The notes under the pieces were generated by a model. The model made no database searches, was not told the origin of the DNA, and saw only the letters and a list, made by a program, of their open reading frames with translations. Shown here piece after piece: positions 24,995 to 31,584 of a stretch of DNA of 45,946 bases; positions within the stretch are counted from its first letter, which is position 1; each line of letters starts with the position of its first letter. Source of the DNA: Verrucomicrobiota bacterium. GTDB lineage: Bacteria; Verrucomicrobiota; Verrucomicrobiia; Chthoniobacterales; JACTMZ01. Position numbers and translations under genes: made by a program. The stretch lies in assembly GCA_027624625.1 (NCBI GenBank), contig JAQBWH010000013.1:1-45946 (forward strand), given 5' to 3'.

Positions 24995-25551
24995 ACCCAC
25001 CTCCCCGCCGCCAAACGCGCATACAATCCCAAGGTGTTGGCATCTTCGACCACCCCGCGGGCGATCATCTCGCGCAACTCACCATCGGCAAAAGCCTTGA
25101 TCTCGAGAATTTGCTCCTCGGCATCATGACCGGTGCCCCGCGGATCCCACCGGACCTCCGTGGCCAGAAACTGGTGTGTTGTCTCGTCGGTGAATCCGGG
25201 CGAGGTAAAAAACTTGCCCAGATACTCCATTTTTCCCGTCACCTCGCATCCCGCCTCCTCGCGCAACTCGCGGCGCGCCGCCCGCTCGATGGCGGGCATC
25301 GTCGTCTCCCCGTCGACCTGGCCCGCGGGGAATTGCCAGAATTCCCGCCGCGCCGGAACACGTTCCTCGCGAATGAGGACAAACGAGCCGTCCGGCAACC
25401 GCGGGGCAACGGTCACCCCGACTTTCCTCGTCACCTTGGTCCACTCGCGTCCCTCCGGGCGCGACGGCGTGCGCACGGTTTCCTGCGTCACCCGCAAGTG
25501 CGGGGTCTCCAGAAGCACCTCTTCGCGCATCAAGGCCCAGCCGTCGCTCAT
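24991..25551 (-). CDS. Nudix hydrolase, ADP-ribose pyrophosphatase-like
   Basis: The 186 aa product has a Nudix box at about residues 87-110: GQVDGETTMPAIERAARREL followed by REEAGCEV. The flanking WTKVTRKVGVTVAPRLPDGS and GKMEYLGKFFTSPGFTDETT resemble ADP-ribose pyrophosphatases (NudF type), which split ADP-ribose to AMP and ribose 5-phosphate. ATG 25551 overlaps the argH stop as ATGA and the gene's own stop overlaps tatC, so translation is probably coupled. Confidence 0.9.
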   Translation of the reverse strand: MSDGWALMREEVLLETPHLRVTQETVRTPSRPEGREWTKVTRKVGVTVAPRLPDGSFVLIREERVPARREFWQFPAGQVDGETTMPAIERAARRELREEAGCEVTGKMEYLGKFFTSPGFTDETTHQFLATEVRWDPRGTGHDAEEQILEIKAFADGELREMIARGVVEDANTLGLYARLAAGRWV

Positions 25552-26924
25552 GACTTGGCGGAGGCCAAACGCTTGCCCCACCAAGCCAAACGGGCCGACA
25601 CCCGCTTCGGCGAGGGCGCACCCTCCGCCGTGCGGGCCCGCAGAGAACGCGCCGCATCAAGGCACTTCATGGCGTCAGCCTTGAACAATTTGCTCTCCGC
25701 TTCCAGGTCGCCGAGCGACAAATCCCGCAAGGTCACGCCGCGTTGCAAGCTCAAGGCAACCAAGGTCCCGACCACTTGATGGGCCTCGCGGAAAGGCAGC
25801 CCTTTGCGGACCAGATAATCCGCCCAGTCCGTCGCCACCAAGAGCGCGTCATCCGCCGCCGCCGCCATGCGCCGTTTGTCCCACCGCGCTGCCCCGAACA
25901 TCTCGGCCAGAATTTCGAGCGACGCACCGAGCGTGTCGGCCGAGTCGAAGACCGGCTCTTTGTCCTCCTGCAGGTCCCGGTTGTAAGCGAGCGGCAGACC
26001 CTTCAGCGTGGTGAGCAGGGAAAACAAATTTCCGTAAAGGCGGCCGGTTTTTCCCCGGGCCAATTCCGCGATATCCGGATTCTTCTTCTGCGGCATCAGA
26101 CTCGAGCCCGTGGTGTGCGCATCGCTCAACGCCAAAAAACCGAACTCGCTCGAGGCCCAAAGGATGGTGTCCTCGCACAACCGCGAGAGGTGCATCCCCG
26201 TGATGGCGCAGGCCGCCAGGAACTCGCAGGCGAAGTCCCGGTCGGAGACCGCATCCATGCTGTTTGACGACACGTCATCGAAACCGAGTTGACGCGCGAC
26301 GAAGCGCCGGTCCAAGGCAATGGTCGATCCGGCCAGCGCCCCCGATCCCAAAGGCAGCACATTGGCGCGCCGGGCTGCGTCAGCCAGCCGTCCCGCATCA
26401 CGGTCGAGCATTTCCACGTAGGCCAGCACATGATGCGCCGCGAGCACGGGCTGCGCCCGCTGCAAGTGGGTGTAACCGGGCATGATGGCGTCGGCGCCCC
26501 GCAGCGCGAGGCCGACGAGCGATTTCTGCAAACCCCGCACCGCGGAAACCAGATCCGCCGTCGCCTCCCTCATCCAGAGCCGCAGATCCGTGGCCACCTG
26601 ATCGTTGCGTGACCGGGCGGTGTGCAGCTTGGCTCCGGCCGCGCCGATTTTTCGGGTCAACGCCGCCTCGATATTCATGTGCACGTCCTCCAGTTCCTCG
26701 CGCCAGACAAACTTGCCCGCCCGTATTTCCCGCGCGATGGCCTCAAGGCCGCGGTGAATCGACTTCACTTCATTCGCGGTCAACAAACGCGCCTTGCCCA
26801 AAGCCGCGGCGTGCGCCTTCGACCCCGCAATGTCATGAAAAGCCAGCCGCTGGTCGAAGGAAACCGACTGGCCATAAGCGCGCAACCGGGCCGAAGGATC
26901 TTTGCTGAAGCGCCCGTGCCACAT
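25548..26924 (-). CDS. argH: Argininosuccinate lyase
   Basis: ArgH splits argininosuccinate into arginine and fumarate. The 458 aa product shows MWHGRFSKDPSARLRAYGQS, the substrate-binding LHTARSRNDQVATDLRLW and the flexible signature loop TGSSLMPQKKNPDIAELARG with its catalytic serine. Length and order are normal. It starts 3 bases after the Fur-family gene and leads into the Nudix gene with a 4-base overlap. No other arg genes are nearby. Confidence 0.98.
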   Translation of the reverse strand: MWHGRFSKDPSARLRAYGQSVSFDQRLAFHDIAGSKAHAAALGKARLLTANEVKSIHRGLEAIAREIRAGKFVWREELEDVHMNIEAALTRKIGAAGAKLHTARSRNDQVATDLRLWMREATADLVSAVRGLQKSLVGLALRGADAIMPGYTHLQRAQPVLAAHHVLAYVEMLDRDAGRLADAARRANVLPLGSGALAGSTIALDRRFVARQLGFDDVSSNSMDAVSDRDFACEFLAACAITGMHLSRLCEDTILWASSEFGFLALSDAHTTGSSLMPQKKNPDIAELARGKTGRLYGNLFSLLTTLKGLPLAYNRDLQEDKEPVFDSADTLGASLEILAEMFGAARWDKRRMAAAADDALLVATDWADYLVRKGLPFREAHQVVGTLVALSLQRGVTLRDLSLGDLEAESKLFKADAMKCLDAARSLRARTAEGAPSPKRVSARLAWWGKRLASAKS

Positions 26925-26927
26925 AAA

Positions 26928-27410
26928 TCAAGCCGACGCGGCAACCACCGCACGCCCGCTCTTGCGGCAAACCCCATTCATTTTCAACTCGTCGCATCGC
27001 GCCTCGATACGGACCTGCTTGTTGGCCGGAGTGAAACCCATCCGCTTGGTCATGCAGTTCTCAAGCAGTTCCATGTTGAGGTCCTCGAATTCAAGAATGT
27101 TCTGGCAGTCGAGACAGATCAGATGGTTGTGGTGCGGATGGCCGACAAAATTCGGGTCATAGACCTTGCGCCCCTGACCGAGATCCAGTTCGCGCAGCAA
27201 TCCGCTCTCGACCAAAATCGGCAAGGTGCGGTAGACCGTGGCCCTGCTCACTGTCCTCTCGATACCCCGCGCCATGTCGAGCAACTCATCCGCCGTGTAG
27301 TGACGGTCCGTGCTGAAAGCCGCCTCAATGATGGCGTCACGTTGCGAAGTCTTGCGCAGGCCTTTGCCGGCAAGAAACTCGCGGATCTGATTGCGCACGA
27401 CCTCTTCCAT
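26928..27410 (-). CDS. Fur family metal- or peroxide-responsive regulator
   Basis: The 160 aa product has the winged-helix DNA-binding part (LRKTSQRDAIIEAAFSTDRH, RTVSRATVYRTLPILVESGL) and the metal-binding part (HPHHNHLICLDCQNILEFED). The first structural zinc pair C-x2-C is in ICLDCQ. The second is altered: the C-terminus has NGVCRKSGR, so the usual second Cys is Ser. It could be Fur, PerR or Zur; sequence alone does not decide. ATG 27410 is the family start; the longer frame overlaps the divergent rpiA leader. It is the first gene before argH. Confidence 0.9.
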   Translation of the reverse strand: MEEVVRNQIREFLAGKGLRKTSQRDAIIEAAFSTDRHYTADELLDMARGIERTVSRATVYRTLPILVESGLLRELDLGQGRKVYDPNFVGHPHHNHLICLDCQNILEFEDLNMELLENCMTKRMGFTPANKQVRIEARCDELKMNGVCRKSGRAVVAASA

Positions 27411-27535
27411 GGGTGGCGGCACGCCCTGCGCACCGCTCCGGTTATACTCCGTCCCGTCCCGCGGCAGGTCAAGACCCGCGGGACCCGGGGTGGAAAATCC
27501 TCCCGCCCCTCCCGCCATTCGGTCATAGTCCCCTG

Positions 27536-28276
27536 ATGCCCGTTCCCGCCGCCGAACGCGACGCGCTGAAAAAAGCAGCCGCCATCCATGCCGTTCGCAT
27601 GGTTGAACCCGGCATGATCCTCGGCCTCGGCACCGGCTCGACGGCCATTCATGCCGTCCGCGAAATCGCCCGCCGTCACGCGGCCGGAGAATTGCCCGGC
27701 ATCACCACCTTCGCCACCTCGGCAGAAATCGCCCGCGCCGCCCGCCAGGCCGGGCTCCCCTTGCTCGAACAAGCTGGTCCGGCCTTCCTCGACCTGACAA
27801 TCGACGGCGCCGACGAAGTCGACCCGCAGCTCAACTTGATCAAGGGCGGCGGCGGCGCCCTCTTCCACGAAAAGATCGTGGCCCAAGCGACCAAGCGCCA
27901 GATCATCATTGTCGACGAAGCCAAAATGTCACCTCAGTTGGGCACGCGTCATTCTTTGCCGGTCGAAGTAGTCCCCTTCGGCGCCGAATCCCAACGGGTT
28001 TTTCTCGCCCAACTCGGCGGCCACCCCGTTCTTCGGGTCAAAGAGGACGGCACGGCGTTCATCACCGACGAAGGCAACATCATTTACGACTGCACCTTCG
28101 GGCCCATCGCCGATCCCGGGCAACTGGCGGCCGAACTCCGCGCCCGCACCGGCATCGTCGAACACGGCCTCTTCCTGGGCATGACCCACGATCTCATCAT
28201 CGGCACCCCAAACGGAATGCGCCACCTGCAGCGCAATCCCCTCACCGGGCAGATCCGCGAACTCGCCCCGAGTTAG
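27536..28276 (+). CDS. rpiA: Ribose-5-phosphate isomerase A
   Basis: RpiA interconverts ribose 5-phosphate and ribulose 5-phosphate in the pentose phosphate pathway. The 246 aa product has MILGLGTGSTAIHAVREIAR, the catalytic DLTIDGADEVDPQLNLIKGG with GGALFHEKI, and IIIVDEAKM. A C-terminal GIVEHGLFLGMTHDLIIGTP is also typical. ATG 27536 is the natural start. It is divergent from the Fur-family gene across 125 bases and ends at a terminator shared with the convergent phosphatase. Confidence 0.97.
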   Translation: MPVPAAERDALKKAAAIHAVRMVEPGMILGLGTGSTAIHAVREIARRHAAGELPGITTFATSAEIARAARQAGLPLLEQAGPAFLDLTIDGADEVDPQLNLIKGGGGALFHEKIVAQATKRQIIIVDEAKMSPQLGTRHSLPVEVVPFGAESQRVFLAQLGGHPVLRVKEDGTAFITDEGNIIYDCTFGPIADPGQLAAELRARTGIVEHGLFLGMTHDLIIGTPNGMRHLQRNPLTGQIRELAPS

Positions 28277-28294
28277 CCGCATTGCTCTTTCCGC

Positions 28295-28320
28295 CTCCAG
28301 AAGCTGGGGATTTATTTTTT
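28295..28320 (+). terminator. Probable terminator after rpiA
   Basis: CTCCAG (28295-28300), loop AAG, CTGGGG (28304-28309), then ATTTATTTTTT. It starts 18 bases past the rpiA stop, between convergent genes. Confidence 0.5.
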
Positions 28321-28995
28321 CCCGTCCCCCCAGACTTTGGACAACCGCCCGCCCGGCACCGGGGGAATGGCCAATCCGTCCGCCGCATAGTGCGCGACAT
28401 CGTTGTACAAGGTGAGCCGCGCCTCCAAGGCATCGCGGAAATCCAGGATAGTCAGCGAGGCCGGATTCAAATCGAGATGATCACGATACCGCCGCGGATC
28501 GAACCCGAGAATCGCCCCGAGGAGCAAACGGATCGTCGCCTTGTGCGAGACCACACAAATCATTTCGCCGCCATGCTCGCCCACCGCATGGAGCAAGGCC
28601 GGCATGGCCCGTGCCGCCACGGCCAACCCGGTCTCCCCGCCATCCGGGGCGAAGTTGTAGGGGTCGGACTCCCATTTCAAATACATGTCGCCGAACTTCG
28701 TCTCGGCCTCCCGCCTGGTCAGTCCCTCCCACACTCCGTGGTTGATCTCAAGAAAACCGCCCTGGGGTTGTACCGGCAAATCGTGCGGCTGGGCCAGAAT
28801 CCGCGCGGTCTCCATCGTCCGGTCCAATGGCGAAGCATAAAATGCCGCGATCGGTTGTTCCGCCAAGCGCTGCGCCAACGCGGTGGCCTGCTGACGGCCG
28901 ACCTCGCTCAATTCCACATTAGTGGCCCCCGCGAAGCGGTCTTCCGCGGAAAGCACGGTGGCCCCGTGACGGACCAAAAACACGCGCGTCTTCAT
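28312..28995 (-). CDS. Histidine phosphatase family protein (phosphoglycerate mutase-like)
   Basis: The 227 aa product starts with the catalytic RHG motif (MKTRVFLVRHGATVLSAEDR). It has the substrate-binding FAGATNVELSEVGRQQATAL, FYASPLDRTMETARIL, the acid GFLEINHGVWEGLTRREAE, and the second histidine in VVSHKATIRLLLG. Members dephosphorylate sugars, alpha-ribazole phosphate or phosphoglycerate. The substrate here is open; CobC-like alpha-ribazole phosphatase is possible but unsupported. GGGAAGC lies just before ATG 28995, a good ribosome binding site. It is divergent from nrdR. Confidence 0.9.
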   Translation of the reverse strand: MKTRVFLVRHGATVLSAEDRFAGATNVELSEVGRQQATALAQRLAEQPIAAFYASPLDRTMETARILAQPHDLPVQPQGGFLEINHGVWEGLTRREAETKFGDMYLKWESDPYNFAPDGGETGLAVAARAMPALLHAVGEHGGEMICVVSHKATIRLLLGAILGFDPRRYRDHLDLNPASLTILDFRDALEARLTLYNDVAHYAADGLAIPPVPGGRLSKVWGDGKK

Positions 28996-29054
28996 GCTTC
29001 CCTTGTAAGGGCGAATCGGTCTCAGTGAAAAGAAAAACACCACCAAGGTTGTTG

Positions 29055-29076
29055 ACACCACAACCTGTTGTGGTGT
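29055..29076. promoter_or_regulatory. Perfect palindrome, probable NrdR box
   Basis: The half-site ACACCACAAC (29055-29064), a 2-base centre CT and its exact complement GTTGTGGTGT (29067-29076) form a 22-base inverted repeat. The 16-base core (29058-29073) fits the NrdR-box pattern xCACxAxxxxTxGTGx. It overlaps a TTGACA (29052-29057), 28 bases before the nrdR start, so it is well placed for autorepression. Only one clear box is present; known sites are often paired. Confidence 0.6.
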
Positions 29077-29104
29077 TCGCTGCGGTCAGTCAGGTAAAAC
29101 CACT

Positions 29105-29617
29105 ATGCGTTGCCCCCGTTGCGGAGACATGCGTGATCGCGTCATCGACTCGCGATTGATTCAGGATGGCGAGCGAATCCGCCGGCGCCGCCAATGCCTG
29201 GACTGCGCCACCCGCTACACCACCTACGAAACCATCGAACAGATCGAACTGCGCGTCCTCAAGCGGGGCGGTCGCATCGAACCATTCCACCGCTACAAAT
29301 TGGTCAGTAGTCTTTCCAAGGCCTGCGAGAAACGCCCGATCAAGCTCGAGGTCCTCGAGCGCCTCGTCGACGAAATCGTCACCGAGCTTGGCGTTGAAAC
29401 CGGACGCGAAGTGCCCAGCCGCCTCATCGGCCTGCGCGCCATGGAAAAACTCCAAACCATTGATCCCGTGGCCTACGTGCGCTTCGCCTCGATCTACCGG
29501 CAATTCCAGGATGCCGGCGAATTCATCGACGAAGTCGAACAAATGAAAAAGCGCACCCCGCGGCGGGCCGACCAACCCGAACTCTTCGCCGCCCCCAAGC
29601 CTCCCATCCCCGTTTAG
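29105..29617 (+). CDS. nrdR: Transcriptional repressor NrdR of ribonucleotide reductase genes
   Basis: NrdR senses dATP/ATP and represses ribonucleotide reductase operons. The 170 aa product has the zinc ribbon MRCPRCGDMRDRVIDSR ... CLDCATRYTTYE and an ATP-cone domain (about 49-140: VLKRGGRIEPFHRYKLVSSL, RLVDEIVTELGVETGREVPS, VAYVRFASIYRQFQD). The C-terminal tail ends PKPPIPV. A perfect palindrome lies upstream. No nrd reductase gene is in the window. The next gene follows after 37 bases. Confidence 0.97.
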   Translation: MRCPRCGDMRDRVIDSRLIQDGERIRRRRQCLDCATRYTTYETIEQIELRVLKRGGRIEPFHRYKLVSSLSKACEKRPIKLEVLERLVDEIVTELGVETGREVPSRLIGLRAMEKLQTIDPVAYVRFASIYRQFQDAGEFIDEVEQMKKRTPRRADQPELFAAPKPPIPV

Positions 29618-29654
29618 TTCTCTCAACTTTCATCCCGCAACCCTCAACTTTTTC

Positions 29655-30215
29655 GTGATCGCTTTCGCCGACAATCTCCCACTCGTCCGACTCGCCGACC
29701 GGCGCGCCGTCAAATACGAGCGCGTCTGGCTCGAGCGTGCCGTGGCCGAGGCCGCGGAGGGCGCGGGTTACGCCCGTTGGTGGCTCGCCCCGCACGTGGC
29801 CGAGAGCGTGACGGCTTACCTTGAATGCGAGTTTGAAGAAAATATCATCGCCAGCCAGTGCCTGCGCACTCTCGTCTCCAGCGTGCTCCAAGTGATCGGC
29901 TACCCCGAAATCGCCCGCGGCTTCCGGCTTCCCGAACCACCCGTGCGCATATCCCTCGCCGCGCTGGCCGAGTCCGCCGGCTCCGGCTACGAACTCGCTT
30001 TCTTCCACGAACTCGACCGCACCCTGCACCGCATTCTCGCCTCCCGCACCGCCCGCATCGAATTCTGCGACCTCGCCGCCTGCGTCAAACGTCTCCGCCG
30101 CGCGCGCAGCTGGCGCAAGGACTGCGCCGCGCTGCGCAATGAAATCGTTGCCCATGTCCGAGGGCAGGCCGTCCGCCTCCGCCGGAAACGCGGGGTGGAA
30201 TTAGAGCTGACATGA
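29655..30215 (+). CDS. Unknown protein between nrdR and HIT gene
   Basis: The 186 aa product starts at GTG 29655 (MIAFADNLPLVRLADRRAVK). It is mostly helical with KYERVWLERAVAEAAEGAGY, AYLECEFEENIIASQCLRTL, SSVLQVIGYPEIARGF and an Arg-rich C-terminus (CVKRLRRARSWRKDCAALRN), which suggests contact with nucleic acid or ATP-cone-like helices, but I do not recognise a family. Its stop overlaps the HIT gene start as ATGA, and it follows nrdR on the same strand, so the three are probably one transcript. Confidence 0.75.
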   Translation: MIAFADNLPLVRLADRRAVKYERVWLERAVAEAAEGAGYARWWLAPHVAESVTAYLECEFEENIIASQCLRTLVSSVLQVIGYPEIARGFRLPEPPVRISLAALAESAGSGYELAFFHELDRTLHRILASRTARIEFCDLAACVKRLRRARSWRKDCAALRNEIVAHVRGQAVRLRRKRGVELELT

Positions 30216-30550
30216 CCCTCTTTGAACGCATCGCGGCCGGGGAGATCCCCGCCGATATCATTCGCCACGACGAGCAGGTACTCGCCATCCGCGACATCAA
30301 CCCGCAAGCCCCGGTCCACATCCTCGTCATCCCGCAACGCGTCATCCCGCGCATCGGCGAAGCCCGCCAAAGCGACAGCGAGCTCCTCGGTCGCCTCCTC
30401 CTCGCCGCCCGTGACATCGCCAAAGAACAGGGTCTCGACCAAACCGGCTACCGCTTGGTGATCAACCACGGCCCCCATGCCGGCGAAAGCGTTCCCCACC
30501 TCCACATCCATCTTCTTGGCGGACGCCCGCTCGACTGGCCCCCGGGCTGA
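30212..30550 (+). CDS. HIT family nucleotide-binding protein
   Basis: The 112 aa product is a complete HINT-type histidine triad protein: MTLFERIAAGEIPADIIRHD, AIRDINPQAPVHILVIPQRV and the catalytic HLHIHLLGGRPLDWPPG. HIT proteins hydrolyse AMP-lysine-like or dinucleotide substrates. It overlaps the upstream gene by 4 bases and converges with hemB. Confidence 0.95.
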   Translation: MTLFERIAAGEIPADIIRHDEQVLAIRDINPQAPVHILVIPQRVIPRIGEARQSDSELLGRLLLAARDIAKEQGLDQTGYRLVINHGPHAGESVPHLHIHLLGGRPLDWPPG

Positions 30551-30590
30551 TCCTCCGCCCCGGGCCGAGGTCCGCTGGACTGGTCGGCTG

Positions 30591-31577
30591 CTAACGGTTG
30601 AGTTTTTCCGCCATCTCCCGCGCGAAGTAAGTCAAAATCAGGTCCGCCCCGGCACGCCTGATCGCCAGCAGCGACTCATCACGGCATTTGTCATAGTCGA
30701 GCCATCCCGCCTGCGACGCCGCGTGGATTTGGGCGTATTCCCCCGACACCTGATAAGCTGCCAAGGGCAGCTTGGTCTGCTCCCGCACCGCCCGGATCAC
30801 ATCCAAATAAGGCCCCGCCGGTTTGACCATGACCATGTCCGCCCCCTCCCGCTCGTCCAATTCCACCTCGCGCAAAGCCTCGCGAACGTTGGCCGGATTG
30901 AGTTGGTAGGTCACCTTCGAGATCGGAGCAGCCTGCGCACTGCCCACCGCATCACGGAACGGACCGTAATAGGCCGAAGCAAATTTCGCAGCATAGGCCA
31001 GAATGCAGACATCGGTCCGACCCGCCGTATCAAGCGCGGCACGGATCGCGCCGACGCGCCCGTCCATCATGTCCGAAGGGGCAACCATATCCGCCCCCGC
31101 CTCCGCTTCCATCACCGCCAAGGCGCAGAGAATTTCCACCGTCGGGTCATTGTCCACATCGCGTCCGTCCTTGGTCAGCACACCGTCGTGTCCGTGATCG
31201 GTGTAGGGATCCAGGGCGACATCGGCCACGAGGACCAATTCGGGCACGGCCGCTTTGACCTCGCGCAGGGCGCGGAAAAGCAGATTGTCCCGCGAAAGGG
31301 CATGCGATCCGCACGAATCTTTGCAGGCCCGGTCGATGACCGGAAAAATAGCCGCCGCGGGAATACCCAGATCGAAAGCCTCGCGGCATTCGCGGACCAA
31401 ATCTTTCACGCTTCGCCGCTCCACCCCGGGCATCGAGGCGACGGGCTCATTACCATCCCCGTCATGGACAAAAAGCGGGTAAACCAAATTGGCCACATCG
31501 AGCCGCGTTTCTCTGGTCATGCGCCGCAGGCCTTCGCAGGCCCGGTTGCGCCTCAGACGGATGTTCAGTTCCATCAT
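30591..31577 (-). CDS. hemB: Delta-aminolevulinic acid dehydratase (porphobilinogen synthase)
   Basis: HemB condenses two 5-aminolevulinate molecules to porphobilinogen. The 328 aa product has LVYPLFVHDGDGNEPVASMP, SKVTYQLNPANVREAL and the Schiff-base region ADMVMVKPAGPYLDVIRAVR. The metal site reads VALDPYTDHGHDGVL with Asp instead of the cysteines of zinc enzymes, so it is the magnesium-type, not the zinc-type. GAGGA lies about 7 bases before ATG 31577. The open frame extends far upstream but overlaps valS. It follows valS after 7 bases. Confidence 0.96.
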   Translation of the reverse strand: MMELNIRLRRNRACEGLRRMTRETRLDVANLVYPLFVHDGDGNEPVASMPGVERRSVKDLVRECREAFDLGIPAAAIFPVIDRACKDSCGSHALSRDNLLFRALREVKAAVPELVLVADVALDPYTDHGHDGVLTKDGRDVDNDPTVEILCALAVMEAEAGADMVAPSDMMDGRVGAIRAALDTAGRTDVCILAYAAKFASAYYGPFRDAVGSAQAAPISKVTYQLNPANVREALREVELDEREGADMVMVKPAGPYLDVIRAVREQTKLPLAAYQVSGEYAQIHAASQAGWLDYDKCRDESLLAIRRAGADLILTYFAREMAEKLNR

Positions 31578-31584
31578 CGGATCC

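Noticed and set aside
27441..27472. TTGACC and TATAAC on the reverse strand before the Fur-family gene
   Set aside because: The spacer is 20 bases, too long for a usual sigma-70 promoter; it remains only a weak possibility.
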